64,000 nt of DNA, taken from contig JAKJXP020000146.1 in NCBI GenBank assembly GCA_022225965.2, forward strand, positions 1-64,000. The letters run 5' to 3'. A program made the position numbers and the translations under genes. This document shows, piece by piece, positions 1-13,100 of this stretch. Position 1 is the stretch's first letter. Each line of letters starts with the position of its first letter. The notes beneath the pieces are model-generated. The model saw only the letters and a program-made list of their open reading frames with translations, had not been told where the DNA came from and did not search any database. Source of the stretch: Diatrype stigma. Its lineage: Eukaryota > Ascomycota > Sordariomycetes > Xylariales > Diatrypaceae.

Positions 1-187
1 CCTAACCCTAACCCTAACCCTAACCCTAACCCTAACCCTAACCCTAACCCTAACCCTAACCCTAACCCTAACCCTAACCCTAACCCTAACCCTAACCCTA
101 ACCCTAACCCTAACCCTAACCCTAACCCTAACCCTAACCCTAACCCTAACCCTAACCCTAAGCCTAAGCCTAAGCCTAACCCTAAGC
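1..187. repeat. Telomere repeat array (C-strand CCCTAA)
   Basis: About 27 tandem CCCTAA units read from the first base, so this is the left chromosome end with TTAGGG on the G-strand. Units are canonical to about position 160. The innermost units carry CCTAAG variants, three in a row, followed by one canonical unit and another CCTAAG before unique AT-rich sequence begins. Variant units at the inner edge are usual at the telomere/subtelomere junction. Confidence 0.98.
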
Positions 188-241
188 AAATATATAAATA
201 AATAATTCCTATTATTTTAAATAATTAATAAATAAATTAAT

Positions 242-414
242 TATTATGTAATAGCCTTATAGTTAATAAATAAACCATATACTTATTTTAATTATAGCTA
301 CGTTATTTAATTATTTTTTATATATATTAATAACTTATAAAATTAATATTTTCGTAGTTATAAATCTTTTAATATATTTTAAGAAATTAATAATATAATT
401 GCTTCTTTATAACA
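242..414 (+). repeat. Left LTR of TRIM-1 (RIP-mutated)
   Basis: 173 bp, the same length as the partner at 657-829. The differences seen are largely G-to-A or C-to-T, and nearly all RIP-type changes are in this copy. Confidence 0.85.
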
Positions 415-656
415 AATAATAGCATTTTTTATAAGTCTTAAATACCTTTAAGTGCTTATAATTCGGTTCTTTAATTAAATGCGGCTTTATATCTTAAAAA
501 GCCCGAATAATTAAGTGCCGTTTATTATATAAGCGACTCTTATTATAGCTATACGTGTAATAACGAAACGTTAATTAGGCATAGCAATACTTATAGCTTA
601 GGCTAAAAGATTTCCGACCGAAAACGATACGTATTACCCTTTTCGTCGGTAACATA

Positions 657-829
657 TGTTACGTAACAGCCCTATAGCTAGTAAATAAACCATATATCTA
701 TTCCAGTTATAGCTACGTTATTTAATTATCCCTTATATATGCCAATAGCTTACAAAGTTAGCACCTTCGTAGCTATAAATCCTTTAACATATTCCAAGAA
801 ACCAATAATATAATTGCTTCTTTATAACA
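657..829 (+). repeat. Right LTR of TRIM-1 (less mutated)
   Basis: 173 bp with intact TG...CA ends. It is preceded by GTCGGTAACATA, which resembles the sequence just before the right LTR of TRIM-2 (GTCGGTGGGCATA), so this is probably the polypurine-tract side. Confidence 0.85.
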
Positions 830-1937
830 TTAATAATTTTTTAATAGCAATTATTAGCATTACTGCTTATTTTTATATAATAAATAGGTTATATTATATT
901 AAAAAGAAATGTTAATAAATATTAAAAAACCAAAATAAAGTGGGTAATAATTAATTAAATTACTAAATTAATATTATAAAAAGAAAAAGAATTATTAAAA
1001 TGTATTACAAATTATTAAAATCCCTTTATGCGCCTTTTTATATTAACGAGGTCGTTTTTATTATTTATATTATTTGCTTTAAGGGAAATCTTTATATTAC
1101 TGAATTTATTAATTGGTTTATATAAATATAAATAATATATAAATAATAAATTAAAAGTTTAAATAATTAAGAAAAAACGATGTAATTATTTTTTCGGCAT
1201 TATTGCCGCTTGCTTTTGCTTATAAAAGCTTTCGCTTATCTTAATTATTAGCAACTCGTTAACCGAAACGATCGCTTTTGTTTTGCTATAAGTCCCTATT
1301 TATTTGGACTTTCTTTTCGGGCTTTATTCGAATTCTTCGCGATTAATTTAAAGAATTAAGCAAAAAGCCTTAACCGCTTTCGGCTACGTTCTTTTTTTTT
1401 AATATAATAATAATAAATAACGGTTTTCGTATTAATACCGGAAATTCGTAAAGTTTTTAATTTATAAATACGTAAAGTTTTAAAATGTATTTTATTTTCT
1501 TATCGTATTCTTGCATTTTTTCCTTAATTATATCGATTAAATTTTACCGTAAATATTATTTATCGTATGTAATATTAAAACTTATTTATCGTATTAAGTA
1601 CTTAACTTGTTTTCGAATTATTCGTTTATTTAATAACCTTTTTACTTTAAAGTATTTATAGGATTCCTTAAAAATCTTTTTATTTTTTTTAACTTTTATA
1701 GCCAGTTTTTTGCATAATAGTATCGAAATTTATTAATACGAATTATTTCTTAACGTAATTGCCGGTTTTAAATAAGCTATTAATATTACCGAATATATAT
1801 TTTAAGCTTTATTAAAGTCCAATTCGTAAGTTAAATTATTTACATTATACATTACCTTAAAAGGGCTTATAAACTAAAGGGCCATTTTTTATTAGGAATA
1901 TATAGCAATAAGTATTTTTTATATAAACGTATCTTAA
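830..1937 (-). pseudogene. Downstream remnant of gypsy-2 (integrase C-terminal side), extent uncertain
   Basis: AT-rich sequence with no intact gene. When the LINE at 1938-4708 is removed with one copy of its 10-bp duplication, the minus-strand reading frame of gypsy-2 integrase continues without a break from 4719 into this stretch for at least 200 bp. Below about 1400 no recognisable coding survives, and no 3' LTR matching the 21966-22224 LTR is visible, so the 3' end of gypsy-2 is lost or unrecognisable. 830-1150 shows only AT-rich filler. Confidence 0.5.
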
Positions 1938-4708
1938 GCTATAAATATTATCGAATTAAAAACGGAATCGTATTTACCTTTTATAAACCTTTAGCTATCT
2001 TATAAGCAAGTGGTTTTTAAAAAAAGAATAAAACGCATAAAAATTGCGAAATACCTGCAATAACGTATCGATAAAATACGGAAATTGGTTAAGTAATTTA
2101 ATAATATCCGTAAAATTAAAAATAAAAAAACGAAAATCCCTTTTAAATATAAGCGAAATAACTCGAAAGCTTATACGTAAATGCGGCATTTATTCGAAAA
2201 CGAAAAAACGGCATATCGATTATTATTTAAAGCGATAAAAAAAAAACGCAAGCGCCCCAAAATAAAGCTATATTCGGCGTTATTAATTGCTTAATAATTC
2301 CGATAAAAAATTAAAACGAATAATTCGATCCGATATAAAACGAAAATCCGACGTATACCGGTCCAAACCAAATCCGACGAAAACATCTTCCGATTATACC
2401 AAACGTTAACGAAATTTTAAAATTCGATATTAATATAAGTTAAAACCGAAAAAATTGGCTTACGTAACTTTTTAACGAAACGACGTATTTCCGATATTAT
2501 TCCGATATATGCTTATAAATAATAATAAAAAACGTTATCGCATTATTTGAATTATTGCTTAAACATAATCCATTTTCGATCGGTATTATTAATAAAATTA
2601 AAAATTTTCCGATACGATAAAGCATTATCGATTATAAATTTAATCAATTATGTAACGAAATAATTAATACGTTTTAATCGATTTAAATAATATAAATTAA
2701 TATTAAGGTTATTATTAAAATAAAACGTTAATTTTTTATTAAATAAGGCTTAATATATATAAACCAACGACGTATTAAATACGAATAAATTATTACGAAA
2801 ATAATTTTATTTATTATAATCGATTTCGAAAAAAAATAAAGCAACGTTTTGCCGAAAACAAACAAATTAATTACGATGCATAAATTAAAAAACGAACGGC
2901 TTAATATTAATCCGAAAACGATATAAAGGCCAATCGAAATTACGACGAAATATACGCCGTATTAATATCATAATTTAATTATTAACGTAACGAAAAGCGA
3001 TTAATCCGAAAGCCGGCCGAAAATGCGCCGGAAGCGCATTTATTAAATACGAAAAAAGCTTTCGTTATCGTCGAAAAAAAAAAACGGCAATTACCGGACG
3101 ATTACGAATAAAATTAAAATTAAATAAAAAGGCCGAATTAAAATCATAACGACATACCTTAATGGATTTTAATAATTAAAAAATATTAATATTTAAAAAC
3201 TTAAAACGTAAAGTCGGTTTTATTTCGCCGCAAATCCAAACGAAAAAAATTAAAATATAAATATGGACCGAAATGCGGATAAAAATAAACGTAATTATTG
3301 CGACGTTATCGAAAAAATTGTCCGAAAGTAATGCGTAAACGGATAATCTTTTAACGCGTTTATATATAACGAATCGAATTTTATATAAAACGTTATATAT
3401 TTATTCGACGTTTTAAAACGAAATTAATACGAATTAATTTAAAAAAAAGTTTAATTTATTTTTTACGCGTTTTTAATAAAATCCGCCTGGTATTTCGCAA
3501 TAAACGACCAAAACTTTCGGAATTCGGGCTTAAAAATATCGGCGGATTAGGCGAAATTAAAACGATCTCGAAAAAAAAAACGAAAAGCTTATTTCGAAAT
3601 AATCGGAAATGATTTTTTTATAATGTTTATACGTAATGCATTAACGAAATTTACCAATTATATCGATTAAATATCGGAATATAACGATACGAAAAGGAAA
3701 CGATTTATAACGGTCGTAATAAAATAAAAAAAGATTTTTCGTTACGCGGTACGTATAAAATACGTATTTTATTTTTTTTAATAAAAGGTCGAAATAAATC
3801 GAAATATTAAAAACGGGTTTTTTAAAAGAGCCCGATATCGTTACGAAATTAAAACGGCTAAATTACGGAAACGATAATAAAACAATAAAGCGGAAAAAAC
3901 GAAATAAAGTCGGTTATAAAACGAACGGATAAATAAAATTAAACGATTAAATAATATATTATCGAAATTAACAAATATCGGGTTAATATCGAAAATAATG
4001 AAAAACTACGCGAATTCGGATGGATTTTAAGCGTTCGGATTTCCGGATATTTAAAAACGATCCGAATTCGCGCATAATGCAAAAAATAAAGAAAATAATT
4101 ATAATAAATTAAAAAATAATAAAAGATTAATCCGAGCCTTTATTTTTAAAAATCGAATCGATAACGGAAAAAAATTATATATTAAATTAATTATTATTAT
4201 TAAAAAAGAAAAAGGGAAACATTTCCGAACGAAAAAAAAGCAAGGTATTTATATTTTAAAGGCGGTATATAATTTGTTTTGCCGATTAAGTTGTCGTTGC
4301 ATTAACGCCGGCCGGAATAAATGGTTTATTTATATCCGAAATAATGCACCGGACGTACGGGCCATTTCGTATCGTTTTTTTTTTTTTATAACTTACCTTC
4401 GCTTATTTAATATATCGGCATTATATTTAATAATACGTACGTCGTATGTTTATAACGTAAAGCCGAACCGGCTTTACGCTATAACCTTTTTTTTAATTTA
4501 ATAAATGGCTTTGGACTTTTTTATAACGAAAAACGAGCAAAAACCGTTTTAAATATTTTTTATATGTAACCAAAAAAGCGATTTCGGTACGAATTAATAG
4601 GTTTTTCTTTTCGATTTCGGTTTAAGTTTTTTTATTATGCTAAAACTAAACGTATACCGATATGGCCCTTTGGGCCGTCGACCGCGTAATATCATATATA
4701 TATATAGG
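1938..4708 (+). mobile_element. Tad-like LINE, copy 1, 5'-truncated
   Basis: The sequence parallels the LINE copy at 25608-32935 from about 30168 to its end, and the reversed copy at 47771-54650. It covers the end of ORF2 after the reverse transcriptase and a long 3' tail ending in a (TA)n run. A 10-bp duplication CGTATCTTAA flanks it (1928-1937 and 4709-4718), the mark of target-primed integration with 5' truncation. It sits inside gypsy-2, and removing it restores the gypsy-2 reading frame. Heavy RIP; no open frame survives. Confidence 0.85.
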
Positions 4709-4718
4709 CGTATCTTAA

Positions 4719-6067
4719 TTTATAATCCCTTTTCGAATATTACCGGCTTATACTTAGCGTTATATCTTTAAATTATAACATAAATTATTAGCGATTCCGT
4801 AATTTATGCCGCTTTTTAAAATATTGCAATTATTAATTAATTAATAAACCGTTATATTAATAATTTTTCTAAATATATTCGGATATTTGTAAAATATTCG
4901 TTAGGTAAATATTTAATTCTTATTAACTTTTTATTATTAAATATCGCCATAAGCCATAATATGGCTTTTTTTTTATAATTTCTTAAAATATATTTAATTC
5001 CAATATCGAAATGCCGTTTTTATCGTTTAATTTTTGCGCTTAAATAAATTATTTGCTTATAAGTAATAAGTTATTATGTATCGCTAATATATTTCCATTA
5101 TTAATTATATTTTATGCTATATTTTCTATATAAATTTTGTATTTTTATTCGTAATAACCATTTTTAGGATTTTTTAGTTGCTTATTAATAATTACCGACC
5201 AATTATAAGTTCCTAATTTTTACCAAAATATTATAAATGCTTTATTCGTAATTATTATAAATATATTAAACGAATCGAATCCGGAAATCGATTATTTTAT
5301 ATAAGCAAATTTCATTAATGGCATAACCGTAACGATATTTAACGTAACCGTATAAAACGGAATTAAAAATGTTTGGATTAATTATAATTTTTTATGCAAC
5401 TAATGGCGCGATATCCGAATATTATCGCATATTAAGTAATATTTTACATATTGTTCCATATTTTTTTATGCTTATAAAATATAATACGATAATATAAATT
5501 CTTTTTATATTGTTATAATGCCTTAATAAAAGCGTTTATTATGGCATTTTTTTAATATTCTTTGCTTATATATGAAATATATATAGGCGTTTATTTAATA
5601 ACGGACTTTTTAAATATAGCAATTTATTTTTGCTAAAACGAAACGTCGCGTTTTTTGTTGGCTAGTTATTATTACGTAACTTTTTTAGGTTTTTTACGAC
5701 TTTACGTTATTATTTCCGATTATTGATTTTATATTTTTTGCATATTTTTCTTTTAAAAACCTTAATAACGCCTATTATATTTGCTTGGTTTTTATTTTTA
5801 AGGGTTTCTTTTATTAGTAAGTCCTTAATTAAAAATATCGTATTTAAGGTATTTTTCTTTAAAAAAGCATTATTATGGCAAACCGATAGTCGTAATAACG
5901 CATTTGGCATTATATTAAAATTTTTAAGTATATATATTATTAATAACGGAAATTTATTTAAAAATATTAAGGCCGTTTATAACCGATAATTAATTTTCGT
6001 AATATCTTGGATTTTTAAATTTCTTTTTTCGATAGTACCTTTAATGGCATTATAATTAATAAATACC
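4719..6067 (-). pseudogene. gypsy-2 pol, RNase H end and integrase (RIP-killed)
   Basis: Minus-strand reading gives the end of a Ty3/gypsy RNase H domain and the connector: GTIEKRN near 6020 and LNIMPNALLRL near 5890-5920, matching the family's LN-VPDALSRL. An integrase core follows: FYTVTLNIV near 5370, corresponding to the family's EPWHTVT-DFI, then a degraded DD35E region down to about 4800. Stops are the TAA type expected from CAA, CAG and TGG. It is the continuation of the reverse transcriptase frame at 16186-18800, separated by insertion of R. Family assignment is sound; individual residues are too mutated to test activity, and the element is certainly dead. Confidence 0.75.
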
Positions 6068-6241
6068 ATTAAAATTTTTTTGACCGCTACGAAAAGAAAA
6101 AAAAGGTACGGCCTTACGTAAGCTTCGGGGACCTTTTTTTTTTTTCTCCGGGTTAAAAAAATTTCCCGCGCGGGGCGATTTTTTTGGGGTTGCTAGGCCA
6201 TTTTACTTGCTTATTTTTTGGATTGGCGTAAAATATTAAAA

Positions 6242-6342
6242 CCTAATCGGAGGTTATTTTATAAAGGTGGTATAATACGGAAATTAAGTTCAGAAATTTA
6301 GGCTTAAAAAATACTTCGAGCGTTTTCGCTTACGATTAATCG
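6242..6342 (+). repeat. Left arm of the R inverted repeat
   Basis: Begins CCTAATCGGAGG and pairs with the reverse complement of 16078-16178. Many differences are RIP-type changes, almost all in this left arm. Confidence 0.8.
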
Positions 6343-7099
6343 TTTTTATTGCTATAATTTTTTGCTTAGGATTATATTAATTACCGATAACTTAAGCCTT
6401 ATAAATAACGCCTTTTGTTAATCTTTTTTTAAATCCAAGCGTAATAATTTAATATAATTTACCGTATAAATATAATTCGTATTTATAGCCCTTTTAATTA
6501 TTTTATCGCTAAAAATCGCGAAAGTACGAATCCTATCCTTTTTAGCCTACGGGAAATAAAAAATGTAACTCGTTTATTAGGTATTCGGTCGAAAGCTCGT
6601 ATTTTAAATAAAGCGTATAATATTCGTATTTACGTAAAGCATTTAGCCTTTTATTACCTATAAGTAGTCGTAATCGAAAAGCGAAATCCAAAAACGGCTA
6701 GAATCGCATTAATAATAATTACTAAAAAGGGGGCTATTAAAAAAGGGGCTACTAAAAAGGGAACTAGCAAAAGCGGCTTTAAAAAAACATAAGAAATAAG
6801 CGACGTAATTATTGCATTAAATTAAAACTAAACGAAGGCTGGCGTTTATAAAGGAAAATACGAACAATATCCGACGATAAATCGGAATTAACGGTAATAA
6901 ATTGGTTAAATTAATTATTGGCTGCTTAATTGCGCTTATCCGATTTTTTATTTTTAAAGCCGATATGTTTTTTAATTATTTTTTCCCAATTATTTAACAT
7001 ATTCGACGACGTAATAACTTAACCGTAATTATTGCTATATTATTGCTTTACGTAAAAGGAATCCATAAATAAAGCCTTAAAAAAATAAATAATCCAAAA

Positions 7100-7860
7100 G
7101 CTATAGGTTCATTTATTATTTTATTACGAAAACTTGCTTATAAAAACGATAATAATAAAGCAGGATTTATTTAAGACGAACCTTTTCCAAAAATCGCAAT
7201 ATACCTATTAAATTTTTTAGTACGTATTATGAATTATTAGCGAATCGAAAATTAAAAGCATCTTTCGAAGCACCCAATATAAAACGCCAACCTAATGTTC
7301 GGATAGGCTTAAAAGTACTTATTACGGCATTTAAATAAACGTCGGCTTATTAGTATTATATGTCGTTTTATTATTTTTTCCCATAGCGTATTCCGGATTA
7401 ATTTCGAATACGAATAATAACTTAAACGGATTAATGCATTCGGTAATAAATAAGGCCATGTTTTTAATTCCATTTTTAAGCAAGCATTCGAATTAAAATT
7501 TATAATTTAAAATAAGCTATAACTTAATAATTCGAACCTTAAAAATTGCCGCATTTATGTAATTAAATACCTTAATATTACGGAAGGATTTATCGTTATT
7601 GCCTATAAAATAAGGGCTAATATTTAAGTCGTAATTAAAAATAAGGATTTTATCGGCAAAAAAAACGTAATAATTAATAATCTGGCGTTAGGAAATCTTA
7701 TTGCCATGAATTATAATTAATAAGCTGCCGAATAATTTTATATCGCAATGCTTATAAATAACGGAATGCGACAATATAGTTATAAATGGCGACGACTGAA
7801 ACGAATAATATATAAGCTATTGCGATGGTATAAAATGAACTTTTCGAAAGGAAACGATTT
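7100..7860 (+). pseudogene. Degenerate coding block 1 in R
   Basis: A single plus-strand frame reads through this stretch if TAA is taken as mutated CAA. The paralogous stretch at 61990-62790 can be read the same way, including a shared SGLISNTNN segment. No conserved catalytic motif recognised. This is inference from frame continuity and conservation between two copies. Confidence 0.35.
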
Positions 7861-9639
7861 AGCAGTAAAGATGTAATAAATAGGCAAATAAATTAGGTTT
7901 AGCTAAAAATTTAGCTTATAAGTAAATTAATTAGGTCTGGTTAGGAATTTGGTTTATAAGTATTATATAAATAAGCTTTAATAATTGCAACTGGTATTTT
8001 CCTTAATTATAACAATACAATAAACACAATACATGCTTTAAATAAAATAATTACAAATTATTTAAATAGGCCAAACCTATTACAACATATAAGGTGAATT
8101 TTTTTATTTAATACTTTTAATTTTTAAGCTTTAACCTTTTATGTAATAACTTTATTTTATCTGTTAGCTTTAATTCGTTTTTAATACATTACCATTTAAA
8201 TTAAATTTTCCGTACGTAATAGCTATTATAAATAACCGCAAACTACGACTTATTATTAGTATAATTAAGGACGAAAAAATACAGGAGCTGATTCGTCGAA
8301 CTTCGTATATCTTTATTTTTAGCAATAAAAGCCATTATTAAAAACCTAAGCCGCCTGCCCGTAATATTTCCATCTCCAGCATCGAAAAAAGCCTATTTCA
8401 TTGTACGTTTAAAAAAAACCAAAAGCTTGTCCAAATTATTATCGACCATGCTAGCATTAAGCAAATCACCGATGTTTTTAAAAAGCCAATCGATATATTT
8501 TTTTCCATTATACCTTATTAACTTTATTGTTTTTATAAAGAATTTGCGGTATTAATTAAATTAAATGCTACCTTTATTTAAATATGTACTTATTATACGT
8601 ATTTATATAAATCGCATATTAATAATATATAAGCATTATTTTATTTAATTATTACGTTTTTAATAAAAGTGATTTAAAAATAATTTATTAAATGGAATAT
8701 TACGAATGCCAAGTTTTGGAATATAATAATCGGGCCCTAATTATTTTCGATTTATACGACCGACAAAAAATCGCCGGCATAAGTATACGAAATATACGTA
8801 GCTATTAAAGTCGGCCTTTTTATAAGCAAAATTATATATTCCTTATTAATTAATATAAATGCCAAAGCGGCCTTATATATTTAAGCTTATAAATAACCCA
8901 ATATTATATCGTACCAGCAATATAAAGCCAACGTTTATTATATATGGCCGTTTTATGGCTGTTGGTTTATTTCCGAAATTAATATTACAAAATATAAATG
9001 CGGAAATTATAAAATATTAAGAAAAACATATATCTTTAAAAATAACATATTCGTAAAGTTCCGAATTAAAAAAAACGATAAGCCAAACATTTATGACGAA
9101 AATATTAATCCAATTACGGCTAAGCCATATACGATTTGGACTAAAAATAAACGGCTATAATTACAAGGTAACGAAATATTTAATATATATTCGCAAATGA
9201 AAAAGAAAACGCAAAATTAGGCTAAAAAAACATGAAAAACACGAAAAATTGCCGTAATAAAGAAAAAAGCTATTACATTTATATTTAAAAGTTTCTTACG
9301 AAATAAAGCTAATGCTATAAAAACTGCTATTATTAAAATTATCGTTATTAAATTAATAAATAAGGAATTACCGAAAGTAAATTGCATATAAAGGCCGAAT
9401 TAAAGCATATTTTAAGCGGATATTATAATCGTTAAGTTTTATTTACATAAACGGATAATTATTTTCGTAATAAAAACGGCCGCGATTAAATGAAATATCG
9501 AATATTAAACCTTATAATGCAAATACTTTAAAAACGGCCATATATAATAATTTAATAATAAACTTACGATTTGAGATATTGCATATTATTTGGCGCAAAA
9601 TAACGCCTTAAGATTTATATATTATAATGGCATATGCAA

Positions 9640-10170
9640 TAAATAAGGGAAATTGCTTTCGATAATAAGTAATATCTTTTATAATAAAGTCCTATCGAAT
9701 TCGAAAAATAAACACGACAGCTTTGCCTTAATCGTTACGAAATTTGCGGCTATTCGAACTAATAAATACCGGATTAATATAATTATTAAAAACTATCATA
9801 ATAATTTCCGAAATATTACTTATAACATTTAAGCCTTAAGCTTAAAAAATGTCGTATATCGTATTTTAAGTTCCGTTTATAAGACCGATATGGCTCCATA
9901 AATTACGTATTAATATAACCCGATATTCAATATAAATAAGAAAGCTTTTAAAAAGGTTATTAGCATTAAGAAAAACGGCTTTATTTGTACCAAATCTTTT
10001 ATGCTTAATATAAACCTAAATAATTAGATTTATAAGCCGTATTATGTAATTATGGTTATATTAATTAATACGAACCTTAATAAAATAAATGCGTATAACA
10101 TTATCGAAGCTTATAATTTCGGCAAAAAAAAGCTTTATAACGCATTTAAACGTTAATAATTCTTAAAAAA
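9640..10170 (+). pseudogene. Degenerate coding block 2 in R
   Basis: Plus-strand frame of about 170 codons containing runs such as YRINIIIKNYHNNF and YVIMVILINTNLNK. The second run vaguely recalls a transposase Asp block (restoring Asn to Asp), but this is too weak for a family call. Stops are TAA only. Confidence 0.3.
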
Positions 10171-13100
10171 CGGCAAAAACCTTAAATTGTCGTAATTTTA
10201 ATAAGGCTTTATAAAATCGGACTTATTCGGATCCTTATTAGCGCTAAATAATAATAAGAAATACCGAATGCTTAAAAGCTTTATATAATCCGTATTTAAT
10301 AATGTCGTAATATTTAATTAATTATTTAAAAACATATAACGGCTTATTTATAACGGGAAGTAATTAAAAGAAATCTTCGATAAGCAATATATTTAAGCCG
10401 CCAAAATAGTTATTGCGGCGATTAGGAAAAATCTTTTAAAGCCGCCGATTAATTTAGCTTAAATTTTATAAGCCGAATATGCTTTTTTCGTCGATAATAA
10501 AAAAGTAAACGCTACGAAAGCGCCGTTATAAAGTATTTAATAAGTTAGCATTTTTTATTAAGGACTTATATTTGCCATCGATAAATAAACGAAACAAAAA
10601 ATATAATATTTGGCCGCCAATTTAATTGCTAATTACGTTAATTAAAGCAATTCGAATTATAAACGACTTGCTTATTATAAATAATTATTAAAAATATAAC
10701 GATATAATTTTAATAAAATAGGACTTTTTAATTTTATTATTACCATTAACGTATAATAATAACTGCTTTAATTAATTATCGGCAAAAAAGCTTTAATAAT
10801 AATTAATTATTATATTATATATAATTCGTTATTCGGAATTTAAGGTTTTAATTATATTTAATAACAAATTCTTAATATCGTAATTATCGGGATATTTTTT
10901 GTAGCGCTTTTTTTAATAATTACCGCTAACGAAATTCTCGTAAACGTACCGATTAATATAAAAAAATTAATCGTAATTAACATTAATATTACGGCGGCTA
11001 AATAATTTAGCGTTTTTTTATTCGGGCAAAAAATCTGGTATTATCCGAATAATATATTACTAGTTTTTTAAAATAATGTTATTCGCATTATTTAAGCCAG
11101 GTTCGAATTTTTTATTATCGGGCTAAACATTTTTTCGACTAACCGTACCGTAATAATTATTTTTATAAATATAATATTATATATAATATATATATATTGC
11201 GACATAATTATCGAATTTAATTTCGTTATTAATTAATAATTCGTTAATATAACGATAAAAATAATTTAATAATAGCTTTATTCGATAGAAATTAAAGAAT
11301 TGCTAATAAATTCGAATAGGCTTATAACGAAAAAAATAATTTAATATTTTAAGTTACGCATTAATAATATATTATTTCTTAAAGTCCTAATTTTTAAAAT
11401 TTTAGCGCTCGACAAACTCGAAATATAAAACGTATTTCATATATGCACTTTTTTGCTTATACTTTTCCCAAGTTATAGCGCTTTTTTTGATCTCGTCGTT
11501 TTCGCTATTAAGGTCCAGGATTTGAATATGCTTTTTAAAAGGGCAATAATTAACGCTACGTATTATACGACTATTTTTTTATAAAGGGAGCTATAGCAAA
11601 TAATAACAAACCTTTTAAATAAAATAATCCCTTTTTTTAATAAGCTTATTTATAAGCTTAAAAATAAACGAAAGCATGGAATTATTATTAATTATATACG
11701 GCAAAATAAACTGGGCAATTTAAATATATATAACAAATTATTATTCGAATTTGTCGCAATATTTGGCTGCATAATTAATAATAGCCGCATCGTTAATATA
11801 CGGAAAAATATCCGTATTAATTAGTTACGACATAATTATTAATGAATTAAATTGGTTAAAATAAATATTATTACGTACGGCATTAAATAATTACCAAAAT
11901 TTGTTTTTTATTTTAATAATGCGAGATTCGTTTCGCATAAAGCGTAAAAAATTAAAGCGGCAAACGGAATCTGGTAATTTCTCGCCTTTTTTTCGAACTT
12001 CGTTAGCCGCCTTTTTGGTAATTCGGAAATAATACGTAATAAAATACTTATAACGCTAATAATGGTTTACGATATTATTTAATCATTATTACGTAAGTTC
12101 CGTATAAAAAGGATTAATATATAGCGGATTGCTATTTATATTGCCGCGGCCGATCTTTTAAGGCTTAGGATTTATAGCAATAATATAATAGCCTTAAATT
12201 TTAGCGTATATGTTTCGACCTTTTTATATGTCCATATCCGGAAAAGGGCTATTTTTAAATTAATATAATCCATAAACGTAACCGTTATTACGATTTTATT
12301 ATTCGAAACGATACTAAAAGTTGCCGAAATTAAATTTTTCCGCCAGCACGATCTTTCGAAATAAAATAATCCGAAAAAGAAAATGCTACGCAGCAATATG
12401 AAAATTCTTACGTAATAAATACCGAAATAAATTCATTCGTTTATGTTCGTTTAATTGCTTCCATTAATTAAATTCGGATATATAACGATATAAGCTCCAT
12501 TAATAAAAATTTACCGAACTTAAAATAATAAACGCAAATAGCAGTTTTAAATAATAAAAAAAGGCTTTTAGTTTTTGCCGATGCTTATACCAAAAAAAAC
12601 GAATGCCTTTAATAATACTTATAAACCGGATAATACGGTTAAGAATAATTTATGCCTTAAGCTTATTCGGATCTTTAAAAGCCTCTTATAATTAGCGCTT
12701 AAAAATGAACGAACTAAATTCCTTATTCGTAAAATAACGGCTATAGCTACGGATTTGCTTACGTATTAAAATATTTAATGCAATATATCGAAAAATATAA
12801 TGCTTAGCAAAGCAATTATTTTTTTAACGCATAACATAATTAAAATAATTTTGATATTTAATAATATGCTATTAAGGCTTAATAAAATCGGCCTTATTAT
12901 AAAGGTAAAATATAAAATACGTAAAAAAAAATAAAACGCAAAATTAATTAAATTTATTAAAAAGAATTTGCCGCATAAATGGCATTAAAAAATAATAAAC
13001 AACGTTTAATTAAATTATTTATAACGATATATTCGATTTCGGAAACGATGGATTATTTCTATTATCTTTTTTTAAGCGGTTTAATTTAAATGTTTTAATA

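Larger units (their letters stand above)
242..829 (+). mobile_element. TRIM-1: miniature LTR retrotransposon, complete, with 5-bp target duplication
   Basis: Two direct repeats of 173 bp (242-414 and 657-829) flank a 242-bp interior that is too short to code for anything. The right LTR starts TGTTACGTAACAG and ends TATAACA; the left LTR is the same after C-to-T and G-to-A changes. The flanks carry an identical TTAAT (237-241 and 830-834), a 5-bp target-site duplication. Two bases inside the left LTR is a primer-binding-site-like TGGTAGC, changed here to TAATAGC (417-423). The same motif at the same 2-bp offset occurs in TRIM-2 (29678-30158). Such non-coding elements depend on proteins from other LTR elements. 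Structure is seen directly; the TRIM label is inferred from it. Confidence 0.85.
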
